Part shown: piece after piece, positions 22,240 through 33,713 of the stretch
Layout of the letters: the number at the start of each line of letters is the position of its first letter
How positions within the stretch are numbered: position 1 is the first letter of the stretch
Assembly (NCBI RefSeq): GCF_023101765.2
Contig: NC_064216.1
Coordinates: 11,535,545-11,599,544, forward strand
Length of the DNA stretch: 64,000 nucleotides
Reading direction: 5' to 3'
DNA from: Spodoptera frugiperda
Lineage: Eukaryota > Arthropoda > Insecta > Lepidoptera > Noctuidae
The notes under the pieces: generated by a model
Told to the model about the DNA's origin: nothing
Database searches by the model: none
Seen by the model: the letters and a program-made list of their open reading frames with translations, nothing else
Made by a program: the position numbers and the translations under genes

Positions 22240-22488
22240 GACTAGGAGTGTCGGGTTCGATTCCCGGATCGGGCAAAAGTATTACTGGGTTTTTTTTCGG
22301 TTTATCGAAAATTTCTCAGTAGTTGCACGGAGTCTGGAATTGTGCCCGGTATATTATGGCAATATTCTTACCCCCTATTACATGGAACTTACTTATAACA
22401 CAAATGGTGAAAAGTGGATGGACATTGTTCAGTGCAGATGCACCTCTGCCTACCCCTTCGGGGATAAAAGGCGTGACGTTGTAATTTT
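22240..22488 (+). mobile_element. SINE family B, nearly complete
   Basis: B box 'gtcgggttcgattcccggat', then 'cgggcaaaagtattactggg', 'ttctcagtagttgcacggag', 'ccccctattacatggaactt', 'acacaaatggtgaaaagtgg', end 'ggggataaaaggcgtgacgt'. The A box side is degraded. Best plus-strand reference for the family here. Confidence 0.85.
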
Positions 22489-22669
22489 TACACCTGAGTC
22501 TCGAAAACTATACTTATAAAATCAAGTATTTAGGTTCTACGCTCAACCCAATGATCCCTAAAACTGTAGCAGATGTGCAGGCTCCCAGGTTCGCACCTGT
22601 TCCGTTTCATGTCGAGACCTGTTCCGACGTGACTCGTTACATGTAGCTTTGTTTTAAATTAAATGCTCA

Positions 22670-22858
22670 TAAAGGAACATGTTTACCACATGAAATTGTA
22701 CCTATATAGTCCAGGTTTTACATAGAAATATTAAGGGTATATACGTCATTAGACTTAAGTACTAATAAAGGAACATGTGGTAACATGAGATTGTATATAG
22801 TCCAGGTTTTACATGGAATTATTGAAGGTATATACGTCATTAGACTTTAGTACTAGGT
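22670..22858 (+). repeat. Two-unit tandem repeat, period 96
   Basis: 'taaaggaacatg' starts at 22670 and 22766; both units carry 'tatagtccaggttttacat' and 'ggtatatacgtcattagact'. Units differ by small indels and substitutions, so the duplication is not recent. Confidence 0.8.
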
Positions 22859-23162
22859 TCATCAAGAACCTAATGCTTAATACCTGATCTTATTTCAAAC
22901 CACGTGATATAGACGTAGGTACTAGGGAGGTTAAAGGAATTTAAACCTTATTTTTAGCATGGTTTGAACCAAGTTAAATGTTTATTAAAATAAAATTAGT
23001 ATTTTGACAGTATTTAGCAAGATTTTGTGATGTTTTTAGTAGGTTTTTGTTAACGTTACGTTCACGTTTTTAACTTTTCGGCTAACGAATCAATAATTCC
23101 GAAACTTGAATAATATAGTGCATTTCCCTATTAGGTAATATTATATATCCTATTAGGTATAG

Positions 23163-23356
23163 ACTGCACGGTTGGCGCGGTGGCTGGGCAACCGGCTGCC
23201 GTGCAACGTGTCGCGGGTTCGATTCCCGCACGGAGCAACTCTTTGTGTGATCCACAAATTGTTGTTTCGGGTCTGGGTGTCATGTGCATGTGGAATTGTA
23301 TGTTTGTAAACGCACCCACGACACAGGAGAAAATCCTAATGTGGGGCAATGTTTTT
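23163..23356 (+). mobile_element. SINE family A, full-length reference copy
   Basis: tRNA-like head 'gactgcacggttggcgcggt', 'ggctgggcaaccggctgcc', B box 'gcgggttcgattcccgcacg', body 'ctttgtgtgatccacaaatt', 'gttgtttcgggtctgggtgt', tail 'gacacaggagaaaatcctaa', 'tgtggggcaatg' and an A/T-rich run. A block aggtat lies on both sides (23155-23160 and about 23380), a possible target duplication. Internal Pol III promoter boxes expected for the class. Confidence 0.88.
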
Positions 23357-24609
23357 TTAAAAAAATCAAATCAAAAAAAGGTATTATATTTTACCATACA
23401 TAGTCTCCAATATACTCGAAATATAATTATGTAGCACTTTTATATATCTAGAAGCGATAACACAAATAAACAGAAGGCGATCTGCTCAATAAAAACAATT
23501 GATACATAACAGGTACAAACCCTCAATACACATTCAACTTTATTGAACAACTTATAAGGTTCAAATATGAAAGGAAATTAACAGAAGTGTAGCTTGATAT
23601 GCTGCCATCTCTACGTTCTCTCCGAAGCTGACATTCACCGAATAAGTGGGCGAGAGGTCGTTAAACTTTATATATTATATTATATAGTAATAAATGTATA
23701 TTTAATGTTCATCTTGAAGGTGTCGAAATGGAGCATTTAAGATATTTCAAGGAAATTGTATCAATTTGTTACTTGTATTTTATGTATGTATGTATGTATG
23801 ATCTGTCCTTTCTTACCTTGTAGTACGTGTTATGTTTTATATAAAAATGCAGTTCAAGTTACCTGTAGTAAAATTGAAAGGCACTTTTTGAATGTCAAAT
23901 GGTACATGTAATACATTAAAAAATATGTGTGTTAAACGGATTTAATATCAAGAATAAGAGTATGTACCATAAATCAGATTGATCTGTTGTCAGGAAGGGG
24001 GAGACATTCCAATTACTAAATTTGACACAAACAAACAGCTTAAGCTTAATAAAACACGAGGCAACATCCTCAATTCTAAGTAATTTATGTTAAATTAAAT
24101 TGATTTTCCAACACCTATGTACATTATGTATGCAATAAATACTTGAATAACATAAAATCACAAAACGTGTCAAAATATGGGCTTAACTAGCAATCACAAA
24201 GATCTAACAAATGACCATATAAGAACAGACCATCAAAGAATTGTTCTCAGAGGTTCCACTCGTGCGTGTGCGCACCTCAACTTCAAATCGTTAAAACGCA
24301 AGGCCGTGTTATGTAAATCTAATAAAATGAACATACAAGTTACATGTTACAAGGTTATCGTTTACAAACCATATTTTATTTATTAAAGAGAAACATATAT
24401 TTGAAATGATCTCTTTGTTTTGATTTCTATAGTTTATTTAATTCATCTTATTAATTGATGTAAAAATGTGGGTTCAAAATGTGTAATTAACGTAGAAAAT
24501 GTATGATTGTTTATATTACAAATATACATTTTCCATATTTTTATTCAGTTAGTTTAGTTAGTCAGTTTAAAAACTAACCTAGTCATAAAGTCATAATAAT
24601 ATCATTACT
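23357..24609. other. Unassigned AT-rich noncoding with (tatg)n
   Basis: A tatg/tgta microsatellite lies at about 23782-23800. A 69-codon frame at 24177-24386 is not convincing. Confidence 0.4.
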
Positions 24610-24703
24610 ACTTGAAACGGGATATTTACCATGTTTATTTATTTATGTCTATGAGTTTCCGATATTTCGGCACTATTGCAAGCGCCATGATCACGGATAA
24701 ACT
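24610..24703 (+). repeat. Family E repeat
   Basis: 'tacttgaaacgggatattta', 'ccatgtttatttatttatgt', 'ctatgagtttccgatatttc', 'ggcactattgcaagcgccat', 'gatcacgga'. Copies at 14445-14541 (reverse) and 40975-41062. Confidence 0.7.
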
Positions 24704-25228
24704 AGTTCATATAATTGTATGTTTTTATTTTGTTGTAATATTATTTTATACTAATTTGCTACTGTATATCAAGGTCCGTGATTGTATCGACTAGTATTTA
24801 AAATAGATACGGTACTTAATATTAGGTAATTAACAGATCATACATTAGTACATACAAATTAGTAACTAAAACTAAAAATTTGACTTCCATAAAACCCTTT
24901 CTTTTTAAAAACCAACGAACGTAAAACTAGACAAGCTATAAATTAATTAGAAACACGTAGTATTGTTACCGTTCCCCACTACAAGGTGCGCAGGAGTGGC
25001 TCAAAGTCACGACTTCACTGATAAAGGCTAGATGAATGTTGTAGATTAGTAGCGGACGTGATTAACTGGCTACTTAGACTGCTCACCTCTGTGTAAGAGA
25101 GGAGGGATGTAGATGTGTTTAGTTTAGAAGTTACTGTCATTATAATAGATTCTAGAGTAATCATTATTAAATTGGATTTTCTTTTTTATTTTAAAGTAAT
25201 GGCGGTTAAAAAAGAAAATGATACTTAG
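24704..25228. other. Unassigned noncoding
   Basis: Nothing recognised. Confidence 0.35.
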
Positions 25229-25380
25229 GGTGCTTTTCCACCAGAGATGTGCTATGAACATTGCTGTGGATGCATTTGGTTTGCCACTAATCATATTCAT
25301 TGGTACACCTAGCTTAGCACTGGTGGAAACGGACTCAGTTAAGCTATGTTTTTATATGGAAAGATGCGTGCTATCAGGCA
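25229..25380. mobile_element. Fold-back MITE ('gggtgcttttcc' family), right end lost
   Basis: Left arm 'agggtgcttttccaccagag' and the internal 'catattcattggtacacc', 'agcttagcactggtggaaac' are intact; the sequence diverges after 'gatgcgtgctatcaggca'. The 93-codon frame over it is repeat-derived. Confidence 0.75.
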
Positions 25381-26111
25381 TCCATCACAGGTTTCCTGAC
25401 TATCGATACACAGAGGATGCTTTCAAAAACTGCCAAACCGATTTTCATACATCTATTATATTAGACATAGTACACAGCGATTTACCTTTTATCCTATAGT
25501 CAATTTCATTACGTGTTAGTTACCAGTAATAGTGTCTAATAAAAATATTTACTTTCTCAATACCATAAAGCAATTAAAAATCCGCACTCAAACTTTAATC
25601 ATTACACAAACCATCTTTGATAAAGACAACACACCAACTTACTACTCACCATACCCACAACGGTTCTTCAAAAGCTTCAACCAAACATTTTTAGCTCTTA
25701 ATTATGATTACACAAACAACTAGTAGATAAGTCCACAGGCTTATAATGATGGGGCTCACACTTCAAACAAAAACCGTTTGACTCTGAAACCTGCGGGATA
25801 AACAAACTTCAACTATTTTAACACCTCCATAACTGCTAGAGCCATCAAAGGAAGTGAGATGTTTGTGCTCAGTTATTTCGAGGCCTGCACAGTGTGCTGC
25901 TTTGTTATTGTAGCTGGGTAAAATTATAATTTTGTTTGCTTTTTCTTACTTGCTTGCTGTAAGAGGAATTGTAATTGGCTTTAATGTTGTTTAAATGCAT
26001 TCGTTAAGTTTTACATGTGGTAATTGGGATTTCAACGGTTTTTATACGTACAATTCCATTCCTTATAGTCAATAATTGCTTATTTGGTGTGTAAGTAAAA
26101 CTTAGCTTATA
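25381..26111. other. Unassigned noncoding
   Basis: No repeats with internal copies recognised; small frames lack motifs. Confidence 0.35.
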
Positions 26112-26255
26112 CATGTACGCTGCGGATTACCTAGCGGGTTTACCGTGGCTCCGACTCGAAAAGTAGGATTAGGAACGAGGTGGTTTTTAGTCAGTAAGAG
26201 TCTGACACTTCCCTCGCTGCGCACAAGGCGGGAGAAGCCATTAAAAAAGAGCTTA
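26112..26255 (+). repeat. Family D repeat
   Basis: 'acgctgcggattacctagcg', 'gactcgaaaagtaggattag', 'ttttagtcagtaagagtctg', 'caaggcgggagaagccatta', then an A-run. Confidence 0.8.
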
Positions 26256-26964
26256 TGTATGTTAGTTGCTACTTTTCTTCTAATACAATGTGTAGATAAA
26301 TAATAACACTTTGTCTTCATCTGCTTTTATGAAACATGGCCAATGGTGGAACCCTGTCAAGCTAACAAAATTTCTAATTGCATCAAGTCTTTTAGATTTT
26401 TATGCGAGATTTTAGTGCATAAGTGAAATTAATTCTCACAAATTGCTGCACATAATAGCAGGTTAGGATACCGAAATTAATGAACAACCTGCAATTTTCA
26501 CTAATTAATCTACTTTCTCAGTCAGTGCAATGTTAATGAAGATGAAATTCAGGTTTAGACAGTATTGTAGATGTTCACAGAAACAATTAGACTTCAAAAC
26601 ACTAGGTATTTCTATTGTTTTTTGTCTGGTTCTCAAGCCACGGTTTCTGGTGAAACAATTAAAGTTTATTTGGCATACATTTTATGCAAACAATAAAGAA
26701 TTCCAGTTAATGCACTGCGCCAGATGTGTTGAGTGTCACGGTTTCAATTCCCACATGAAACAAATGTGGTCTGAAGATAATGATTATTTTAAGTGTGACT
26801 TACAAGTGTCATATCGCTTTGTTGGTTGAGTGTGTTAAGTAATTATTGATGTATGACGTTTATTTACTAGTCTAAGTCGAGCAAATCAGAGTAAAGATTT
26901 CGAAAGTCTCACAAATAGTGGCGAATGGCAAAAGTCTGGCCGCTCATCACACATCATCAACCTA
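26256..26964. other. Unassigned noncoding, possible old SINE scrap
   Basis: A 99-codon frame at 26530-26829 has no motif. Within it, 'gtgtcacggtttcaattccc' at about 26734-26753 looks like a diverged SINE B box. Confidence 0.3.
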
Positions 26965-27062
26965 TAAGTGGCTACTGCTGACCAAAGCCTCTTCTCACAA
27001 GGAGAAGGTTTGAGCATTAATCACCACGCTTGCTCAATACGAGTTCTGGCCGCTCATGAGTC
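26965..27062 (+). repeat. Lepidopteran 'taagtggctactgctgacc' repeat
   Basis: 'ctataagtggctactgctga', 'ccaaagcctc', 'aaggagaaggtttgagcatt', 'aatcaccacgcttgctcaat'. Single copy here; recognised from memory as a common lepidopteran repeat segment. Confidence 0.5.
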
Positions 27063-28257
27063 TTGAAAATGAAAGTGATAGTCTTTGTCATTTACATAAT
27101 AAACTATAATGCGCTATGATAATAATTTCGAATAAATTAAGATATCATTAAGTACTCATATATTATTCCTATTCTTCCTTCTAACCGTTTCCTCAGCGTG
27201 TTCGTGCGCACTGCTGATGGAAACTCGTCGTGCGCTCATTATCAAGTGCAGGACCGATGCCAAGACACGAAATAGGCCGGGATGTCCTATTTAACGGAGC
27301 CCTACACAGGTCTTCCAGTAATCAAGGACTTAAGTGTACTTTGATGAAGCCTACTTTGAATTTGAAAGACTTTGTTTTGCAAAAAATCGTAAATGTGCTG
27401 TGTTTAAGTTAGATCTCTGAATTTAGTGAATATTATACACTCGACTTTTTGCAATTTTGGACTAAACATTTACATAACCATTTCGAGATTTCACTTCTAA
27501 ACACACAGAAAGTAGTTAATTAACTCTACTAAGAAAACAATCACCTCGAACACACTTAAATCAAAATTATTGTATTGTTTACAAACCAAATACATAGTCA
27601 ATTAGCTCCTCACTCCAGTTCCATTCTCTATGTACATACAATTATCTTGTGTGTACGTACCTAATATAGGTATTAACACTTGAACAGACAAAGGGCATAG
27701 GATATTTCTAACCGCAGAGCATTGCATTTGAGGTCACCACGAACCATCTACATGAATGCATTGATATGTTAATAAACTATTGAGAAATGTAGGGCGAACC
27801 TACCATTATTGTCTTTATGAACAAACATACTGTCATGCTAATATCGTCCTAGATAAACACGACTATTTTACTCCGAAGCGAGATATTTTGTCATATTTAT
27901 TTTTTTGTAAAAATTCGTAATTGGTTTTGTCTAGGTTCGGTTCGTTTTTGCACACTATGCGTTGTTGTTGTGAATTGTTTTTGTGGTGGGATGTTTTTGG
28001 TGGGGTTTACTCGTACTTTCTTGTTTTTGGAATTTTGGCGAATTGCTTGGTACTCAGTAAGAGCTGGATGGGGGAGAAAGATCTATTTTATTTGTTTTAA
28101 ATCTGGCTCGCCTTGTTGAATTAGTGTAGACGCTGTAGCTAGAAATCTAATTAAGGTTTGTGTATTTTGAAATTTACTTTAAGAGGAGTAATTACCTAAT
28201 TAGTAACGTATCCGTTTTAGTAGTTATAACGTGTTCTAATTAGATGGTACTCTTTAT
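27063..28257. other. Unassigned noncoding
   Basis: Contains a somewhat GC-richer patch at 27185-27330 with a 60-codon frame of no known family. Nothing else. Confidence 0.35.
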
Positions 28258-28490
28258 TTCATCATCATATCAGCCATAAGACGTCCACTGCTGAACATAG
28301 GCCTAATGAATTTCAGATAGGCCGGTTGGAAGCGACCTGCATCCAGCGGCTCCCTGGGATCTTAATCACCTTCTGGATGGAAGTTCTATGCTGCTTTTGC
28401 CGATACGCGTTCTCCACTGACAACCTTTCTGCCCCAGCAGCGGTCGGTCGGTTCTCCGCTCTATGTACCCTGCCCACTGCCACTTCAATT
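28258..28490 (-). pseudogene. RTE-like LINE C-terminal remnant
   Basis: Minus-strand translation near 28378-28310 gives HRTSIQKVIKIPGSRWMQVA followed by SNRP, close to the C-terminal end of lepidopteran RTE-type LINE proteins (DD-xxKVAG-SRWMQ-ASNR). The 3' flank contains the usual 'cagccataagacgtccactg' and 'ctgaacataggcct' blocks (given on the plus strand at about 28270-28305). No reverse transcriptase motif remains, and a TGA follows shortly, so this is a 5'-truncated dead copy. It is better preserved than the related remnant at 12215-12630. The 60-codon plus-strand frame is a shadow. Confidence 0.7.
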
Positions 28491-29024
28491 TACTCCTTAT
28501 ATTTATAACTTTGGTAAAAATTTCGGCGTATCCCAATAATTTAGGAAACGGACAGAATTATTGAAAAAGAAACCTTAAAAAATAAAATGGATCGTTAGAA
28601 ATAATAACAAGCGAGATTGTGTTTAATATTCTCTTCGAGCGACTTGCCGCATCGACCTTTTACATTTTACGTTTCGAGGAAATTGTAAATCGTAAATTTT
28701 GGCGACTAAATCGTCTTTACCCTTGAGTAAAGGATAATTGCGATGGTCGCCAGCGAGGACAGTGCTATTCTATTGTATTGTCATTTTTTATTCTCTTACA
28801 AAAACCTTCTAATGCTTTTAATTCATCCGTCAGTCTGTCTGTAATTATTGCTGTTTGATTGTGTGCGTTTTCTCTTGATTGCTGTTCTGTTTTTATTAAT
28901 TGGAAGACGGTTATAGAGTGTTTAACTAGTAATATTGCTTTAAACTAGGTTACAGGATAGACCGTAAAACGGTAAAGTAAAAAAGTAACAGAATGATTTT
29001 GCTATCAGCATTTGATTGTACAGT
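28491..29024. other. Unassigned noncoding
   Basis: 28610-28770 has several CG-containing words and no repeats; function unknown. Confidence 0.35.
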
Positions 29025-29160
29025 TGCACAGAACAACTCTTTTTGTGATCCATAAATTGTTGTATCGGATCTGGGTGTCATGTGTATGTGAATTTGTATG
29101 ATTGTAAACCCACCACGACACAGGAGAAAATACTAACGTCAGAAAAAGTTATAAAAAAAA
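29025..29160 (+). mobile_element. SINE family A, head truncated
   Basis: 'caactctttttgtgatccat', 'aaattgttgtatcggatctg', 'ggtgtcatgtgtatgtgaat', 'gacacaggagaaaatactaa' then an A-run. The B box is lost. Confidence 0.8.
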
Positions 29161-29784
29161 AGATACACCAGAAATAATTCGATTTCAGACAGTGATTAAC
29201 AATTTTTGTAACTATAAAATTCACATTATAATACCTAACCAACTCAAGAGTCACGTAAAAAAAACCTAGCTCTTATTTAAACAACACATAATATCTACAT
29301 ACATCGTGAATGAGAAGTCACGTTTGCCTTTTCAATGTGAGAAACAAAACACTACATCTTACAAATAAATAGTATACTTAAATAAAAAAAGTAAATAAAA
29401 CAAAAGAAAGATAAGGATATGTAAATAACATGCAAATTGGATACTTTATTTGACATTAAGAGGAAAGAGTGGCAATTTCAAGTATTGGAACCGATTTCAA
29501 TTATCATTAAAATTACGTTTTATATAAATATTCTCTTTATGGTGTCTGCTAATGGTTTTCACATTTTCTATAATAGTAGGTATTAGAATATGAATATGTT
29601 ATTGATACTTTAGTTGTAAATTACAAAGTAAAAATCTTGTTAGACAAATTCATTAGGTTTATTTGGCAGCTTCATTATATTTGATATTTAGCTACCTCTG
29701 TTATGTATCTTCGAGACCAAATTAATGTCTCTAAAAATAATTTCTATTTTTGTTTTTTATCACTGAATATCACACTAGTATTAT
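29161..29784. other. Unassigned AT-rich noncoding
   Basis: Nothing recognised. Confidence 0.35.
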
Positions 29785-29955
29785 AATTAATGTGAAAGTT
29801 TGTTTGGATGTTTGTCCACCAATCACGCTGAAACTACTGAACGGATTTTTTTGTAATTTAGTACAATGACAGACATAGTATGAGCTGACTTGAGTGATAG
29901 GATACTTTTTATCTCATGAGAACACGGGTGAAGCCGCTGGCAGAAGCTAGTTTCA
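29785..29955. repeat. Family G repeat
   Basis: 'gtttgtttggatgtttgtcc', 'aatcacgctgaaactactga', 'acggattttt', 'gaacacgggtgaagccgctg', 'gcagaagctagt'. Complete arrangement of this family variant. Confidence 0.75.
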
Positions 29956-30621
29956 TGATAATTTGATTAGAACACTAACAAAATGCAACATAAAGCTATT
30001 AAACATAACAACAGTATTCGAAGGACAGGACAGAAGTTAATCAAGTATAGACTTATAACACCGTCTCATCCGACCATCTAACGAGACACATAACCAGCGC
30101 TTATTATATCACGGTGACTGAAACATAAACCTAACCTATAAAAAAGTCGAATAAATAATCTTTATCTTAGTAGATACCAGCCAACAGCTCTATAAACTTC
30201 CTTAGCCCAATCAATAAACAGCGATACGAAAAAAAAAGTAATTACCGTAGAACCTACGATAAAATTCGCGTTAGATAACGCTTTACCCAAAAACCTTTTT
30301 CCACTGTTTCCCTAAACCCCATTGTTTTAAAAACCCCATCGTTCCGAAGAACCGTCTCTTACAATGCGATGGGAACAAAAGACCCAAATTGTTGTTCGTT
30401 TAGACGGATTTTCGATGTTTCAAAATGTCTAGGGAAATTGTCAAATTGTAAATGTGAAGTTTTGAGCTTGTGTTCGAGTTTTCCTGGTGATCTTTATTTT
30501 GTATGCGGTCGTGCAGGATTTTCGAGGACAAGGTTGTGATAATGACATTGTCATAATATTTTTGTGTAATTTCAAGGATTTTTCCACATTGTTGTAAACT
30601 TTCTGTTCATCATCAATAGAG
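29956..30621. other. Unassigned noncoding
   Basis: Unique-looking; no element or gene recognised. Confidence 0.35.
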
Positions 30622-30852
30622 GTAAGCAACATTACGGCACGTAATGCCACTGTACAATGTACTTGTACACCCACTTTACACGATTTTCTTATAAGTCCCC
30701 TGTAATAGGGGTGAACCTCTAGATTCTGTATTCCGTGGCCGTAATATACCGGACGCAATTCGAAACTCCGTGCTACTACTGAAATATTTTCGAAAAACCG
30801 AAAAAACACCCAGCTGTAGTTTGCCCGACCCGGGAATCGACACCGAGACGAC
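30622..30852 (-). mobile_element. SINE family B
   Basis: Minus strand shows the B box as 'gtgtcgattcccgggtcggg', then 'caaactacagctgggtg', 'gtagcacggagtttcg', 'cccctattacaggggactta', 'gtggcattacgtgccgtaat'. The 140-codon minus frame at 30441-30863 runs through this SINE and is not a gene. Confidence 0.8.
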
Positions 30853-31330
30853 GAGAAGTACATACATCTTATGCTTTCGATATCATAATAGGAGAACCAA
30901 AAGAAAAATACTTTACCGAAATTTTGTATCTTTTAAGATTACCAACTTTCCAGTTTTCTCTGACAATTGAAATACACTATTACTCGTTACCCTTCAACCC
31001 CACAACATAACATAAAATGAAGGTCCAATATCCCATACGCGAAACCTACCCAATTTCCGTTCATACTGACCTCAGTAAACACTATTAGCCACGCGAAACT
31101 GAACCTTATGTACTGGAGCTATGAATAAATTCCTTCATATCATTATCGACAGGTTCTGAAGAAATTCAGAAGTCGTTCACTCAGTTCGTTCATTCATTCG
31201 TCATGTTAGAACGTGGAGTGAATGTGTTATTCAAATTTGGAACCGGTGCTGTCAATCCGGTGATCTGATTTGAGTCTTTTTGAAAAGTCGTGTTGCTCGG
31301 ATTTATCCAATATGTGTTCTGTACCATTGG
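30853..31330. other. Unassigned noncoding
   Basis: A 'cgttcattcattcgt' simple stretch near 31185-31200. Nothing else. Confidence 0.35.
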
Positions 31331-31530
31331 TATGAGTTTGCTTTAAACGTAAAGTAATCGAAACGAGAGCGTGTTCAGCGGTCTGAGCTCTTAGTACGAG
31401 TATACATTACGTTTAAAGTAATCGAAACAAGTTCGCTGTGATTGGTTGGTTTATTCGAGCCGGCCAATCAGAGCGCCGAACGCGCTCTCATTTCAATTAC
31501 TTTAAACGTAAAGCAAACTCATACTAAGGG
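31331..31530. mobile_element. 'CCAAT' fold-back MITE, one complete copy plus half copy
   Basis: Complete copy 31393-31530: left 'cttagtacgagtatacatta', 'cgtttaaagtaatcgaaac', centre 'gattggttggtttatt' / 'ccggccaatcagagcgccga', right arm 'caattactttaaacgtaaag', 'caaactcatactaa'. Arms are reverse complements over most of their length. Immediately upstream (31331-31392) is a single left arm of a second copy. CCAAT words lie at the hinge. No transposase. Confidence 0.8.
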
Positions 31531-31999
31531 CACTGATTGGTCTGTTCTCAGTTTTCTTTTTTTTTATTGCTATGGCTGACTTGGTAAAACCTTTATTGAT
31601 AGTTTAACAATAATTTCGTATAAGACCATCCATCATCTCGAATTTGAGCACATAATTGATTTTTTAAACTTATGTGAATGATCAAATAGTTTCATCTCAA
31701 CCAAAGAACAATTCAAATTCGCGATTCCTCCTTCAATCCTAAATTCAATAATTTCACCAAGTTGATATCCTTGTTGGCTTTACGACAGTCGTATTTTCTA
31801 TCGCAGTAGTAAAAGATCTGATTGCATCAAAATGGTTTCAAGACTTCGGCTACTTTCGCCATCGTTCGGCTAAGTTCGGAAGTGAACGAGGAGGTTCGTA
31901 TGTTTACGACTATAATAGTGAAAGCGCTATGTTTGAAGGAAAGGAAGTAAGGAACGTTTTGTTTTAGAACTATTTCAAAATACATACCTATGTAACAAC
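31531..31999. other. Unassigned AT-rich noncoding
   Basis: A 66-codon minus frame at 31827-32027 has no motif and overlaps the next repeat. Confidence 0.35.
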
Positions 32000-32165
32000 T
32001 AGTATTTGCCAGCGGCTTCGCCCACACTCACGTGGGATAAAGAGTAGCCTATATTTTACTTGAGTCCATAAACTACCTGTGTTCCAAGTTTCAATCCGAT
32101 CCCTTCAGCCGTTTTTGCGTAAAGGAGTAACAAACAAATATATAAATTGTCGCATTTATAATATT
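32000..32165. repeat. Family G repeat
   Basis: 'actagtatttgccagcggct', 'tcgcccacactcacgtggga', 'taaagagtagcctatat', 'gttccaagtttcaatccgat', 'cccttcagccgtttttgcgt', 'cgcatttataatattgg'. Confidence 0.8.
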
Positions 32166-32380
32166 GGCATCATCAGTCAGAAGACTCTGCCGTAGGACAT
32201 GTTGTGATGCTAGAACACCTTGGTATATAACATTTGTTAGCCCTAACTCATCCCGCAGGTGTCCTAAGAGTCGATTAAAACACACATATTAGGCAACCCT
32301 ATTAAAACATAATAACCAATTCCTATCTACTTGAGAATAGACTAGGAGACGGAGATGCTAAAGTTCTATTAATAGAAGAA

Positions 32381-32447
32381 GGAGAATTTTAGTATTTGAA
32401 GTTACCTAGGACTATATCCTAGGCAACTTCAAATACTAAAACTCTCC
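32381..32447 (-). ncRNA. Near-perfect 31-bp hairpin, candidate structured RNA or micro-MITE
   Basis: Arms 32381-32411 and 32417-32447 are reverse complements at 29 of 31 positions with a 5-nt loop (ctata). The two mismatches are A:C on the plus transcript but G:U on the minus transcript, so a minus-strand RNA would pair along the whole stem. No copy elsewhere in the window. Could be a miRNA or siRNA-type precursor, a tiny fold-back element, or a template-switch product; transcription unknown. Confidence 0.35.
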
Positions 32448-32804
32448 AAGCTAAACCCAACAATACGTACTTTACTCTCTCCGGGAATGTAACTCAATAA
32501 CCACAGCATTCGCTTTTAGCACTAGACAGAACAAAAAGTCATAAAATTCACTAAGGCTCAAAATCCCATAGCGATGCACAAACATTTCTAACCCAGCTTT
32601 TAGTGTTCATCATAAATTCGTACAGAGAATAATGATCTTTAATTACAGCGTTGCTTTATTAAGAGCCTGCTAGTAATTTAGAGTTAATATCGCGTGTGTC
32701 GAACACTAATTGTTATTAAATATAGTTGGCTTTGTTCGTGTATTATAAAGCTGGGTTTAGATTGTATTAGTCGGTTATTTTCATTGTTACTATCATGTGT
32801 AACT
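32448..32804. other. Unassigned noncoding
   Basis: Nothing recognised. Confidence 0.35.
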
Positions 32805-33045
32805 AGCCTATAGAGATGCACATTACCAAGCAATATACACCCACTCTTCACCACTAGTGTTATACGTCCCATGTAATAGGGGGTGAGCCTATCGCAATAA
32901 ACTAGGCACAGTTCCAGACTTCGTGCTACTACTGACATATTTTACGAAAATAGCCTAGTAATACTTCGCCCGACTCGGGAATCGAACCCGAGACCCTTTG
33001 CTAGTCGCGTCACTAGCGACCACTCAACGAACTAGGCAGTTTTTG
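32805..33045 (-). mobile_element. SINE family B
   Basis: Minus strand B box 'tcgggttcgattcccgagtc', 'gggcgaagtattactaggct', 'gtagcacgaagtctggaact', 'ccccctattacatgggacgt'. The tRNA-like head extends toward 33045 ('ctgcctagttcgttgagtgg'). Confidence 0.8.
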
Positions 33046-33403
33046 AAACTACATAAGAATTAGATCATCGAAGCCCCCCCCCTCCCTCGTAGTAACTGAA
33101 GCAGTTTTAACTTGATTGTCCCATTTATTGTCATTTTAGTACCCTCCACTTGGTTTTATGATGCTTCGAAGGAGGCTGGTGGAATGTGAGTTTATGTTAC
33201 ATTGTTGTGTGAGAATGGGGGGTGGCTTTTCTTTATTTTTAAATACCCGTTATAATGTAGTTCTGTCTCTGGTTGTTGTAGTTTGTAATAGTGTCACTAG
33301 ATTAGCGAAATATGGCGGTTAAATGAGGATTACATACCCATAGCTTCACTAGAGGACTGATCGACAGACAGACATTTTGTTTTTTTTTAATATTGTAATA
33401 TTT
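33046..33403. other. Unassigned noncoding
   Basis: Includes a C9 run at about 33076. No element recognised. Confidence 0.35.
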
Positions 33404-33475
33404 GCTTTGACGGTCAAAAGTGCCTTCTCGGTCTATTTGAAATTAATAATTTTGACTTTGACTTTTGTAATTTTT
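33404..33475 (-). repeat. Family J fragment
   Basis: 'tgacggtcaaaagtgccttc' and 'ttttgactttgacttttg' match the 5' portion of family J in reverse. The rest of the unit is missing. Confidence 0.5.
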
Positions 33476-33552
33476 TTCCAAAGCTGTTATCCTGTCTCTG
33501 TTACAATATGTAGCCTTTTAACCAATTTCGTTATTAGGTTTTTTTTTATATA

Positions 33553-33713
33553 TAGATGCGTGCTATGGATGACTACTGTGGATGCAATGCATAATCGAGC
33601 TGTGCATCTTCCTCGCACAGCTACATAGCTTAGTATCGGTGGAAATGGTCACATAGTTTCACAGCTTAGCTATTACACCTTCATAGCACATCTTTGTTAG
33701 AAAAGCACCCTCT
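33553..33713. mobile_element. Fold-back MITE ('gggtgcttttcc' family), left end lost
   Basis: Internal and right part: 'agatgcgtgctatggatgac', 'cgagctgtgcatcttcctcg', 'cacagctacatagcttagta', ending 'tagcacatctttgttagaaa', 'agcaccct'. Complements the copy at 25229, which lacks this half. Confidence 0.75.

Noticed and set aside
23210..23240. tRNA-like B box as a true tRNA gene
   Set aside because: It is followed by a SINE body and has five relatives in the window; the cloverleaf is not complete.
26530..26829. 99-codon plus-strand frame
   Set aside because: No motif; contains a likely degenerate SINE B-box segment.
30441..30863. 140-codon minus-strand open frame
   Set aside because: Most of it reads through a family B SINE; composition and position follow the repeat, with no protein motif.
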